Part shown: positions 51,359 through 58,918 of the stretch, piece after piece
Position numbering within the stretch: the first letter of the stretch is position 1
How the letters are laid out: every line of letters begins with the position of its first letter
Assembly (NCBI GenBank): GCA_017447185.1
Contig: JAFSOC010000004.1
Span: 20,399 to 84,398, forward strand
Direction of reading: 5' to 3'
DNA: 64,000 bases
Source of the DNA: Clostridia bacterium
GTDB taxonomy: Bacteria; Bacillota; Clostridia; Christensenellales; Aristaeellaceae
The notes under the pieces: generated by a model
Seen by the model: only the letters and a program-made list of their open reading frames with translations
Database searches by the model: none
What the model was told of the DNA's origin: nothing
Made by a program: the position numbers and the translations under genes

Positions 51359-53539
51359 TTGAAGCGACTGAAGCACCTGCTTTTCGGCGGAATCCGGAAT
51401 AAGATTTTCCTGCTGATTCTGATCACCATTGCGCTCATCACAATATCCTTTTTTGTTGTCGCGAATTTCCAGGTCCGTTCCCTCTCGGACATGGCGGCCG
51501 ATACCAGCCGGAAGCAGCAGCTTTCCATTGCGGATACAACCGTAGCCGTCATGGTGGAGAACATCAGGGAACATCTGACCCAGACCACCCGGCTGAAAGT
51601 GCAGACCACGAACACGATTTTCACCGAAGCGAAAGCCAGTGTTTCCATTCTGAAGAGTAACGCGGAAAAGCTTTATTCGTTCCCCGAAACCTATGAGCTG
51701 CAGGAATGGTCTGGCCCGATTCCCGAGCTGGACGGGTACCTTGCGCCGATGATCCTCCTTGCGGAGGATGTGGATCCGAACGATCCGGATATCCAGGCCT
51801 CCATCGGCCTGCTGGCGAATATGGCCGACCTGATGGTGTCCATCTGCGAGTCCACCCAGGCGGAAGATTTTTATGTCGCCACTCCGCAGGGTGCCTTCCT
51901 CTCCGTCAGCAGGAATTCCGCCTCCTGGCTCAATCAGGACGGAACCGCGAAGGCGTTTGACGCCCGTACCCGTTTCTGGTACAAGCAGGCCCTGGAATCC
52001 GACGGCAGCATCTTCTTCACCGATGTGGAAGCGGACGCGAATACCGGAAAACTTTCCCTCGTCTGCGCGGTTCCGGTCCGTAACCAGCATGGAGAACTGT
52101 GCGCGGTCATCGGCACGGATCTTTTCCTCGATGATATGACGGAAACCATGCGCGCCTCGGACGGGAACAACGGCTACCACCTGATTGTCAATCATGACGG
52201 GCATGTCGTCGCCTCCTCCCTGGAGGACCCTGAATTCCGCTCGGAAACCAGCGGCAACGCGCTGGATCTTCGTCAGTCCGAAAACCGGGAACTGGCCGCC
52301 TTCATCACGGCAGCTGTGGAAGGAAAGGCGACGGATATCACCACCATCGAGCTGGCCAGCGGCACCTATTACATGACCAGTATGCCCGTCGAATCCGTCG
52401 GCTGGGCGATGATCTCCGTTTATGACGCGGAAAGCACAACCCGCCCTGCCACCCAGCTGATCGATCATTATCTGGATATCGAGTCGTCCGGGCAGGCTCT
52501 CTACCGTGAAAAGAATGGGCAGCTGCGCTTAACCATCCTCATCGTGATCTCTGTCCTGATGGTCATCCTGGGCGCTGCCGCCCTGATCCAGGGCAAGCGG
52601 ATCGTCAAGCCGCTCAACACCATGACGGAACAGATCACCGGCATGAAGGATGAGGAAATTGAATTCAAGATGAAGGAGGACTACCGCACAGGGGATGAAA
52701 TTGAAATCCTGGCGGATTCCTTCTCCCGTCTTTCCCGCAAAACCCTGGAATACATCGGCCAGGTCCGCACCGCCACCGCGGAAAAACAGCGGATCGCCTC
52801 GGAGCTGAAACTGGCGGCCGGTATCCAGGCCTCCATGCTGCCGCATGTCTTCCCGCCTTTCCCGAACCGTCATGAATTCGAGCTCTATGCTGTCATGGAT
52901 CCGGCCAGGGAAGTGGGCGGCGATTTCTACGATTACTTCCTCATCGATGATGACCATCTGGGCATCGTCATCGCGGATGTCAGCGGCAAAGGCATCCCTG
53001 CCTCCCTGATCATGATGATCTCCAAGGTTATCCTGCAGAACTGCGCCATGATGGGCCGCTCCCCCTCCGATGTCCTGGCCACTGCCAACAATGCCATCTG
53101 CGCCAACAACCAGGAGGATATGTTCATCACCGTATGGCTCGGCATCCTGGAGATTTCCACCGGCAAGCTGACCGCGGCCAGCGCCGGCCATGAGTATCCG
53201 GCCGTGATGCACGCCGGCGGCGATTATGAGCTCTGGAAAAACAAGCACGGTTTTGTTGTCGGTGTCATGGAGGGAACGCAGTGGGCAGAGTATGAACTGC
53301 AGATGCAGCCGGGCGACAGGCTTTTCCTCTATACCGACGGTGTTCCGGAAGCAACGAGCAAGGAGAACGAGCTCTTCGGAACCGACCGGATGCTCGAGGC
53401 CCTGAACACAGTAAAGGACGCCTCTCCGGAGGATGTCCTGAAAGGCGTCCGCAAGGCCATTGATAACTTTGTCAAAGATGCGGAACAGTTTGATGATCTG
53501 ACGATGCTCTCCATCGTCTATAAAGGTCCCCAGGCCTGA
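51359..53539 (+). CDS. Membrane sensor PP2C-type serine phosphatase (Cache-HAMP-SpoIIE)
   Basis: A 726-residue signal transducer. Order: a transmembrane helix at about 15-37, a roughly 340-residue outer dCache-like sensor (FWYKQALESDGSIFFTDV, ISVYDA), a second helix near 390-410, a HAMP domain (IVKPLNTMTEQITGMK), a coiled linker, and a SpoIIE/RsbU-type PP2C domain. The PP2C metal residues are seen in VGGDFYDYF, ADVSGKG and the C-terminal FDDLTML. It should dephosphorylate an anti-sigma antagonist in response to an external ligand. No partner gene is next to it. It starts at TTG 51359 with GGGGG upstream. Confidence 0.92.
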   Translation: MKRLKHLLFGGIRNKIFLLILITIALITISFFVVANFQVRSLSDMAADTSRKQQLSIADTTVAVMVENIREHLTQTTRLKVQTTNTIFTEAKASVSILKSNAEKLYSFPETYELQEWSGPIPELDGYLAPMILLAEDVDPNDPDIQASIGLLANMADLMVSICESTQAEDFYVATPQGAFLSVSRNSASWLNQDGTAKAFDARTRFWYKQALESDGSIFFTDVEADANTGKLSLVCAVPVRNQHGELCAVIGTDLFLDDMTETMRASDGNNGYHLIVNHDGHVVASSLEDPEFRSETSGNALDLRQSENRELAAFITAAVEGKATDITTIELASGTYYMTSMPVESVGWAMISVYDAESTTRPATQLIDHYLDIESSGQALYREKNGQLRLTILIVISVLMVILGAAALIQGKRIVKPLNTMTEQITGMKDEEIEFKMKEDYRTGDEIEILADSFSRLSRKTLEYIGQVRTATAEKQRIASELKLAAGIQASMLPHVFPPFPNRHEFELYAVMDPAREVGGDFYDYFLIDDDHLGIVIADVSGKGIPASLIMMISKVILQNCAMMGRSPSDVLATANNAICANNQEDMFITVWLGILEISTGKLTAASAGHEYPAVMHAGGDYELWKNKHGFVVGVMEGTQWAEYELQMQPGDRLFLYTDGVPEATSKENELFGTDRMLEALNTVKDASPEDVLKGVRKAIDNFVKDAEQFDDLTMLSIVYKGPQA

Positions 53540-53558
53540 AAAGTGAATATCCTTTGAT

Positions 53559-54053
53559 TCAGATCCCTCCGAGCCTGTCCCGGAGGGATTTCAGTTCGTC
53601 CTGTTCCTCCGTCAGCCGCTCCATAAAAGTCCGCTGCGCCCCGTCTTCCATCAGGATTTTCCCGGCCTCCCGCACAGCTTCCGCAAAGGCGGGGTCCATG
53701 CCGCGGATTCCCTGCTTCATCAGCGGGCATACCACCCGCGCCCGCTGGTCCGCAGCCACCTTCACTTCTCCCTCCCGGATTACCGGCAGCAGCGGAAAAA
53801 TCCGGCAGGCCAGCGGCCGCTCGTCCCGTGCGCAGCTGCCGGGACATACCAGCAGCATCCCGGAGGCAGTCCTCCGCAGCGTCCATCCCGGTTTCCCGGC
53901 ATAGTATGCTTCCTCCCCGGGAAACAGCAGCATTCCCGTTTCCTCGCCCTCCAGGCTCCGGCAGCAGCGCGCGCCGCACACCTTTCCGCAGTCTGTTTTC
54001 AGCGGCGTCACCTCCGCCAGGATCTCCCGGGCTTTTTCCAGTTTGTCATGCAT
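53559..54053 (-). CDS. Cysteine-cluster (YkgJ-like) protein
   Basis: A 164-residue protein with an N-terminal cluster CGKVCGARCC and later Cys in LVCPGSCARDERPLACRIFPL and VVCPLMK. This matches the CxxCxxxxCC-type putative zinc/iron cluster domain (UPF0153/YkgJ-like) of unknown function. ATG 54053 is used because GGAGAGG lies nine bases upstream. It overlaps the end of the phosphatase gene by 8 bases, so both are one transcript. The C-terminus is charged and helical. Confidence 0.75.
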   Translation of the reverse strand: MHDKLEKAREILAEVTPLKTDCGKVCGARCCRSLEGEETGMLLFPGEEAYYAGKPGWTLRRTASGMLLVCPGSCARDERPLACRIFPLLPVIREGEVKVAADQRARVVCPLMKQGIRGMDPAFAEAVREAGKILMEDGAQRTFMERLTEEQDELKSLRDRLGGI

Positions 54054-54501
54054 GGCCTGTCCTCTCCAGCAGTCCCCGGCAGCCTTCCTCAATCTGCTTC
54101 AGCACGCCGGTGAAATCCCTCGTGTACCATGGGTCGTCAATCTCCCGGCCCGGCTTCCCGGCCCAGTCCATCAGCAGGCTGACTTTCTTCTCCGGGTCCC
54201 CGCCGTAAATCCGGTTCATGTCCCACAGGTTTTCGTCGTCCATTCCGATAATCAGGTCCCATTCCCGGTAGTCCTGCCGCGTCGTCTGCCGTGCCGCGTG
54301 GGGCGCGCAGGTATAGCCCGCCCCCTGCAGCGCTTTTTTCATCGGCGGATAAATATCGTTGCCGATCTCTTCCCTCGTCGCCGCAGCGGAAGCAATCCGC
54401 AGATCCTGCCGTCCGGCCTCCGCCGCCAGCTGCTTCAGCACAACCTCCGCCGCCGCGCTCCGGCAGATATTGCCGTGGCACACAAACAAAATCTTAATCA
54501 T
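54046..54501 (-). CDS. Low-molecular-weight protein-tyrosine-phosphatase
   Basis: A 151-residue LMW-PTP. The P-loop VCHGNICRS gives nucleophile Cys8 and Arg14. The general-acid Asp lies in DDPWYTRDF near the C-terminus. GMDDENLWDMNRIYGGD is the family's substrate-loop region. It may dephosphorylate tyrosine-phosphorylated proteins such as BY-kinases, none of which is adjacent. ATG 54501 follows TTGGAGG; the longer frame to 54594 runs through the inverted-repeat spacer and lacks a ribosome site. Confidence 0.92.
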   Translation of the reverse strand: MIKILFVCHGNICRSAAAEVVLKQLAAEAGRQDLRIASAAATREEIGNDIYPPMKKALQGAGYTCAPHAARQTTRQDYREWDLIIGMDDENLWDMNRIYGGDPEKKVSLLMDWAGKPGREIDDPWYTRDFTGVLKQIEEGCRGLLERTGHA

Positions 54502-54529
54502 AGGCCTCCAATGCCTCACAAGGCGACGT

Positions 54530-54659
54530 TTTGCCGCGATTTGCGCAGTGGGAAAATCGTACATTTCTGCCGGAAATCCGGGCAAACCCGGCAAATCGCG
54601 GCAAATCGCTCCCTTGAATGGTAGTCAAATGGTAGTAGAAAATCGGGTGTTCTACTACC
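54530..54659. repeat. Inverted-repeat-rich spacer upstream of the LMW-PTP gene
   Basis: This is the core of the 219-base gap 54502-54720, which holds no convincing gene. A 15-bp perfect inverted repeat lies at TTTGCCGCGATTTGC (54530-54544) and GCAAATCGCGGCAAA (54591-54605). A direct pair of ATGGTAGT lies at about 54618-54636. A 10-bp perfect hairpin, GGTAGTAGAA/TTCTACTACC, lies at 54631-54659. The layout resembles recombinase attachment arms or a relic of an excised element. Confidence 0.6.
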
Positions 54660-54720
54660 GTGCAAGATTCAGCGGTCATCGGCGGAGTGAAGCCGCCTTA
54701 GAAAGTTTACCATAGTATCC

Positions 54721-55053
54721 TCAATTATTCATCCCGCACCACTCGGCAATTCGTCCGATCAATTCCAGATCGATCTTCTCATACGGAAATTGGATTGCTC
54801 CTTTGCTGTATTTCAGTCCACGTTCCTCAATTTCGTCTTTGAACGCATTCACGCCGCCATCCCCCGGATAAATCCCCAGGTGATTCTTCATGGCGGCAAA
54901 GTGGATCAGATTGTGCCGTTTCCAGAACGTTGGCATTTTATAGCTGATCCGCTCTTCGGCATCAGGAAGTACAGTACAAATGGTTTCCCGTACTGATATA
55001 AGAAGTGGCTGGAGCTTTTCCGGTTGTGCAGCTATATATTCATCAATCGTCAT
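54721..55053 (-). CDS. DUF1801 (YdhG-like) domain protein
   Basis: A 110-residue protein of the DUF1801/iron-chaperone-like fold. It starts MTIDEYIAAQPEKLQPLLISVRE, a typical opening, with AEERISYKMPTFW and YSKGAIQFPYEK later. The fold is related to frataxin; the function is not settled. Its start overlaps the DUF2200 stop by ATGA, so the two are translationally coupled. It may be part of the host or a small cargo next to the prophage. Confidence 0.85.
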   Translation of the reverse strand: MTIDEYIAAQPEKLQPLLISVRETICTVLPDAEERISYKMPTFWKRHNLIHFAAMKNHLGIYPGDGGVNAFKDEIEERGLKYSKGAIQFPYEKIDLELIGRIAEWCGMNN

Positions 55054-55385
55054 CTCAGCACCTTCTCCATCGGTTTTCCTGTCGCCAGTTCATCGATCAG
55101 TTTATCCAGCTGCCGCATCTTCTTTGCCATAGGATCATCAATTTCCTCAACCTTAACCCCGCAGATGGAACCGATGATCAGGTCAGATCGCGGATTCCAC
55201 ATCGGAGCCAGGGATAGAAACTGTCCGTAGGTCAGCCCGTTCAGGATATCCATACTGACATAACCAGTCAGCCATTTGATAACCTGATCCACTTCTTCTT
55301 GTGTCCGACCTTTCCGTTCAGCCTTCTGGACAAGGCACCGGTAAACCTTTTCAAACGGCATTTCAAAAACGTCCTGCCGTGACAT
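55050..55385 (-). CDS. DUF2200 family protein
   Basis: A 111-residue protein. The pattern FEKVYRCLVQKAERKGRTQEEVDQVI with WLTGY (about residues 10-43) is that of DUF2200, and MWNPRSDLIIGSICGVKVEEI forms the second conserved block. No function is known. It is first in a two-gene unit with the DUF1801 gene. The 5' side reaches the probable prophage end between 55386 and 55534, so its promoter may have been changed by integration. Confidence 0.82.
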   Translation of the reverse strand: MSRQDVFEMPFEKVYRCLVQKAERKGRTQEEVDQVIKWLTGYVSMDILNGLTYGQFLSLAPMWNPRSDLIIGSICGVKVEEIDDPMAKKMRQLDKLIDELATGKPMEKVLR

Positions 55386-55534
55386 CGCGCATGCACCTCT
55401 TCTTCATGGCACATTCCTTTTCCCATCTATCCTACGATGACAGCTACCTGCCATCGTTCCAGAATTTTACCATATCCGAGCAGTTTTTTCCACAGAGACA
55501 AACCCCTAACGCCCAAGAAATCAGCGTTCCAGCC

Positions 55535-55582
55535 AAAAACAGAAAGACCGGCGCTTCCACCTCCTGTGAGGCATGAAGCGCC
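55535..55582 (-). terminator. Terminator after the prophage integrase gene
   Basis: GGCGCTTC (55550-55557) pairs with GAAGCGCC (55575-55582). On the minus strand the stem is followed by TCTTTCTGTTTTT (plus 55535-55547). Confidence 0.65.
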
Positions 55583-55595
55583 GATCGTTTCCTTA

Positions 55596-56894
55596 TTAAA
55601 TTGCCATAATGGTTCCGGTTTCATCTTCATCCCTGTTCTGATTCAGCTTTTCCTGTTCTTTCCGTGCCTGTTCAACCTCTGCCAGCCTTTTCAGTTCCTC
55701 TGCTGCGTCCTCCAGCCCAAGGTGCGTGTAGGTGTCCAGGGTAACCGTAATGTCAGAATGTCCCATCAGATACTGCAGCGTCTTCGGATTCATCCCAGCC
55801 TTCGCCATATTGCTGCAGTAGGTGTGGCGGCATACGTGTGGGGTAATGTTTGGCATCTGCTCCTTGTAGATCGTATTGTACCGGTTCACCATATTATTGA
55901 AACGGTGCTCCCAGTGCATGGCCACCAGCGGCAGGCCCGCATCGTCCAGAAAGAGGAAACCCCTATAACCGTCCACAGCCTTTTCTATCTGTACAACATC
56001 ACCTTCGGCGACAGGTTTTTCGGCATTCCTGTCATCCACAATCGCCCGGAAGCAGTCCTCCACTTCCTTCGTCATGGGCAGCTTCCTTTTCCCGGCACTG
56101 GTCTTGGTTTCCTGAACATGCAGCACCATGTCCGGCGTCCGGATCAACTGGTGATCAACGTTGATGAGATGGTTTTCAAAGTCGATATCCTTCATGGTCA
56201 GCCCGCAGAACTCGCTGATGCGCATCCCGGTATTAAAAAGAATGTAAACGACCTCATAGTATTTGCAGTAGCAATTGTCATCATGGACAAATTTCAGGAA
56301 CTTTCTCATCTGCATTTTCGTGATAGCCTCCCTCGTCACACTGTCATTAACGATCACCCCCGCGAGCTGAAAAGCAAACGGGTTCTTTACAAGCAGGTCG
56401 TCATCCACCGCCATCTGAAAAGCGGGGCGAAGGACGCCTCTCATGCATTTAATCGTGCTGTGCCCTTTTCCGGCATCCTGAAGTCCAATCAGGAAGAGCT
56501 TTGCATCCGAAGTTTTCACCTCTCCGATTTTCTTGCTGCTGAAAGCCTCCTTCACCAATACGTTTCTCACAAAGTTATAATTTGTCTTCGTGTTTGCTCT
56601 TACACCGGTTTTGGTTTTCAGGTACCTGTCCACCAACTCGATTACAAGCATACCCTTTTTACTAGGGTCGATCATGGAATCAAAGTCTTTCCCTATCTGC
56701 TTCTCCAATTCACGAAGAGATGGACCAGGCCTTTTCCCGCGAGGTGTTGGGTCTGTGGGTTCCAAGCGCCAGCTGTAAACGAACTTGATCTTCCCGCCGA
56801 CGTAATACTTAAACTGGTATTTCCCATCAGCTCGGATGGATTCGCCGTTTCGCAGCACCCTATGTTTTGAGTCCCGTCGTTTTGATCTGCTCAT
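55596..56894 (-). CDS. int: Tn916-type tyrosine integrase
   Basis: A 432-residue tyrosine recombinase. The N-terminus (SKRRDSKHRVLRNGES, YVYSWRLEPTDPTPRGKR) is the arm-binding domain typical of Tn916-family Int rather than lambda. Catalytic residues are all present: Arg225 (TGMRISE), a Lys near 264, His353 and Arg356 (HVCRH), His379 (GHSD) and Tyr389 (DTYTHL). The acidic C-terminal tail is longer than in Tn916 Int (about 405 residues). AAAGGAGA precedes the ATG. It lies downstream of two Xis-like genes, as in Tn916, and marks the element end at about 55.4-55.6 kb. Confidence 0.94.
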   Translation of the reverse strand: MSRSKRRDSKHRVLRNGESIRADGKYQFKYYVGGKIKFVYSWRLEPTDPTPRGKRPGPSLRELEKQIGKDFDSMIDPSKKGMLVIELVDRYLKTKTGVRANTKTNYNFVRNVLVKEAFSSKKIGEVKTSDAKLFLIGLQDAGKGHSTIKCMRGVLRPAFQMAVDDDLLVKNPFAFQLAGVIVNDSVTREAITKMQMRKFLKFVHDDNCYCKYYEVVYILFNTGMRISEFCGLTMKDIDFENHLINVDHQLIRTPDMVLHVQETKTSAGKRKLPMTKEVEDCFRAIVDDRNAEKPVAEGDVVQIEKAVDGYRGFLFLDDAGLPLVAMHWEHRFNNMVNRYNTIYKEQMPNITPHVCRHTYCSNMAKAGMNPKTLQYLMGHSDITVTLDTYTHLGLEDAAEELKRLAEVEQARKEQEKLNQNRDEDETGTIMAI

Positions 56895-56915
56895 ATGTTC
56901 TCCTTTCCCCGCGCA

Positions 56916-57164
56916 TCATGATGCGGATGATCTCGCTTTATACAGCGGTTCCCCGTTCCGGAGAGACTCTTTCAGCCCTGGCCGAAACCGAAGATACGCA
57001 TCGAATTTCTCCCGATCGATCAGCTTCCTTTTGTTGTACATAAGCACAAAGGGAAGATTCTTCTGCTTCAGCAGTCGGGAAAGCTTTCTTACGCTGAAGT
57101 CATACAGTTCCGCAGTCTCTACAGGGTTTAATGTACCCTTTTCCTGCAATGGTACTTTCCGCAT
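56916..57164 (-). CDS. Small Xis/MerR-like DNA-binding protein
   Basis: An 82-residue protein with a winged-helix pattern (TLNPVETAELYDFSVRKLSRLLKQKNLPF, RKLIDREKFDAYLR) resembling excisionase-family proteins. ATG 57164 is chosen for its AAAGGAGGA site; the longer frame to 57206 has none. It lies 21 bases before the integrase, so it may control Int direction or expression. It is distinct from the second Xis-like protein at 57335. Confidence 0.75.
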   Translation of the reverse strand: MRKVPLQEKGTLNPVETAELYDFSVRKLSRLLKQKNLPFVLMYNKRKLIDREKFDAYLRFRPGLKESLRNGEPLYKARSSAS

Positions 57165-57293
57165 TGCCGTCCTCCTTTCAATTGCCCGCTGCCCTTTATT
57201 TCTCAAGGCTTCTACGGTGTCCTATCAATCACTCTGAAGCCCCTGAAAGTCAACTACTATTTGGCAGATAAAGAGAATTCCGAACAGTACAGG

Positions 57294-57331
57294 CAAAAAG
57301 AAAACGTGCCCACCCGCAACAGTGAGCACGC
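57294..57331 (-). terminator. Terminator after the xis gene
   Basis: On the minus strand CGTGCTCAC pairs with GTGGGCACG (one mismatch) and is followed by TTTTCTTTTT. It separates xis from the Xis-like/int pair. Confidence 0.7.
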
Positions 57332-57334
57332 ATA

Positions 57335-57529
57335 TCATATCGCCGAACATTGTGACAGGAAGGTTTCGAACTTCTCCCGAAGAATCAAATATCTGTTCCC
57401 GCTGAAAACAGAAAACCTTCCCACGTTTTCTTCTGCCAGTCTGCGCATCTTTTTTACGCCAATACTGAAGTATTCAGATGCTTCCTGTATGGTGAGACTG
57501 TATTTTTCACTGATGGGAATTCTCTCCAT
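57335..57529 (-). CDS. xis: Tn916 Xis-type excisionase
   Basis: A 64-residue excisionase. MERIPISEKYSLTIQEASEYF, IGVKKMRRLAEEN and FSGNRYLILREKFETFL closely follow the pattern of Tn916 Xis, a winged-helix protein that bends the element ends and directs Int to excision. ATG 57529 is used because GAGGGGGCGGGA lies just upstream; the GTG at 57547 lies before that site. Terminators stand on both sides, so it has its own transcript. Confidence 0.85.
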   Translation of the reverse strand: MERIPISEKYSLTIQEASEYFSIGVKKMRRLAEENVGRFSVFSGNRYLILREKFETFLSQCSAI

Positions 57530-57585
57530 TCTCCCGCCCCCTCTCACCTATAAGGTTTTTCACGGGGCGTTTTACAAGTCGCAGA

Positions 57586-57624
57586 TAAAAAAAGATCGGC
57601 CCTGCAGTTTTACTCCACAGAGCC
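57586..57624 (-). terminator. Terminator of the prophage late operon
   Basis: On the minus strand GGCTCTG (plus 57618-57624) pairs with CAGGGCC (plus 57598-57604), then GATC and seven T. It sits just after the lysin stop. Confidence 0.7.
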
Positions 57625-57630
57625 TGACGG

Positions 57631-58401
57631 TCATCCGACCGCACCGTCATACGCTTCCAGCATGGCCACTCGCTTTTCAAGCCGGGTGACCCGCTCCTCA
57701 AGGGTCAGATCTTCATCCGGTTCCTGGTCGTCTTCGGCAATCAGGAACTTCGTCATCATGTAGCCGGTTCGGGAACCGAACTTCACTTTTGTCCAGGAGC
57801 CGCAGGTTCCCAGAACCTCTACCCTGGCTCCTAGGGGCACACGTTCCACCAGGGCAGCCGTGCTCTTTGCCTTGGTACGCATGTTCACTGTGGAACCGCT
57901 GTCTGCGATCACAGTGGCAAATTCAGTCATTGGTTCTTCATCTCCTTCCGTCGGTTCAGCGGGAGTGGGCGGCAGGCTGTCGTTCTTCGCCACATCTTTC
58001 AGCCAGCCCCAGTAAGTCCATTTCCCAAGCTTCGTATCGGTTGTGACGCACCCGGCAGCAGAGGAAGCGTGCACGATCCGGAGCGGATTCACACTGGTGA
58101 CAAGGCCAATGTGCTGGAAGTCGCCGAGCCCGTCATCAAACTTCTCCGGCGTGTTCGTGTTCCATTTGAATACCGCCATGCCGGGTTTCAGTTGGGAAAC
58201 GTTCGTCAGTTTGCCCTTTTCGGAGCAATATTTCCGATAGATCGTGTTGCTACCGTGATAAATGCTGGCACCTTGATCCCGGTAAGCCTTCACGAACAGC
58301 CCGGAGCAGTCAATACCCCGGGAATCGTTTGTTCCCGGGGAGACATAGGGCCAGCCAAGACACTCCTCCACGGAGGCAATTAGCTTCTTGGCATCAAGCA
58401 T
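57631..58401 (-). CDS. Phage endolysin, NlpC/P60 plus SH3
   Basis: A 256-residue lysin. The NlpC/P60 peptidase domain has Cys32 (GIDCSGLF) and His97 (FQHIGLV) and should cut peptidoglycan stem peptides. A Pro/Glu linker leads to an SH3b wall-binding domain at about residues 170-225 (STVNMRTKAKS, GSWTKVKFGSRTGYM). It ends in a short coiled coil (TLEERVTRLEKRVAMLEAY). The start overlaps the holin end by 8 bases. There is no signal peptide, so release depends on the holin. Confidence 0.92.
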   Translation of the reverse strand: MLDAKKLIASVEECLGWPYVSPGTNDSRGIDCSGLFVKAYRDQGASIYHGSNTIYRKYCSEKGKLTNVSQLKPGMAVFKWNTNTPEKFDDGLGDFQHIGLVTSVNPLRIVHASSAAGCVTTDTKLGKWTYWGWLKDVAKNDSLPPTPAEPTEGDEEPMTEFATVIADSGSTVNMRTKAKSTAALVERVPLGARVEVLGTCGSWTKVKFGSRTGYMMTKFLIAEDDQEPDEDLTLEERVTRLEKRVAMLEAYDGAVG

Positions 58402-58855
58402 CCTGATCACCTTCGCCCTTATCGGTCGGCTCGGCTTCCTTCTTGCTGCGGTCATGCAGCTGGGCGAGGATTTCGCGGAGCTTGTCAGGAATTGGCAGTC
58501 CAAGATAGGCTGCATTCTCCAGCAGGCTCAGGCCTTCATTGCTCAGATAGAAGCAGATGACGGCACCCCGCAGGACAGCCCCTGTGCCAACCACGTGTAC
58601 GTCGATGATGTTGGCCACACCGACCAGCATCAGAATCAGCACCTTTTTGCAGATGCCTTTGAACCCAACAGCGCTGGACAGCTTCTTATCCGCGATGGCG
58701 CACATAACGCCAGAAAGATAATCCAGCGCCATGAGCACAATCAGGGCAATCAGCATACCGTCCACACCTCCCAGAAACCAGCCGATCCATCCGCCCACAG
58801 CGGTGATGGCTACCTGAATCTTTGCCCAGATCAGGTCAATCGAAAAATCACGCAT
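58394..58855 (-). CDS. Phage holin (toxin-secretion/lysis family)
   Basis: A 153-residue membrane protein with an N-terminal helix around GWIGWFLGGVDGMLIALIVLMALDYLSGV, two further hydrophobic segments, and a charged C-terminal tail (DRSKKEAEPTDKGEGDQD). The MALDYLSG motif is typical of the Holin_4/toxin-secretion holins. It forms pores that let the overlapping lysin gene's product reach the wall. AAGGAGGAAC precedes the ATG. Confidence 0.9.
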   Translation of the reverse strand: MRDFSIDLIWAKIQVAITAVGGWIGWFLGGVDGMLIALIVLMALDYLSGVMCAIADKKLSSAVGFKGICKKVLILMLVGVANIIDVHVVGTGAVLRGAVICFYLSNEGLSLLENAAYLGLPIPDKLREILAQLHDRSKKEAEPTDKGEGDQDA

Positions 58856-58883
58856 TGGATGTTCCTCCTTATATTTTTGTATG

Positions 58884-58911
58884 AAAAAACCGCCTCGGGT
58901 GGACGAGACGG
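58884..58911 (-). terminator. Terminator between tail fibre and holin
   Basis: On the minus strand CCGTCTCG pairs with CGAGGCGG (one wobble) and is followed by six T. Read-through is needed if the lysis genes share the late promoter. Confidence 0.6.
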
Positions 58912-58918
58912 TAATTCA

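Noticed and set aside
53563-53589. Hairpin at the 3' end of the Cys-cluster gene as a terminator for the PP2C gene
   Set aside because: ATCCCTCCG/CGGAGGGAT pairs well but lies inside coding sequence and has only a weak T run on either strand.
54502-54720. Possible tRNA gene or tRNA fragment as the prophage target
   Set aside because: No cloverleaf or TTC-type arm could be built; the repeats pair with each other instead.
55301-55630. Small frames in both strands between the DUF2200 gene and int
   Set aside because: They overlap the DUF2200 5' end and the int terminator, lack ribosome sites and match no family.
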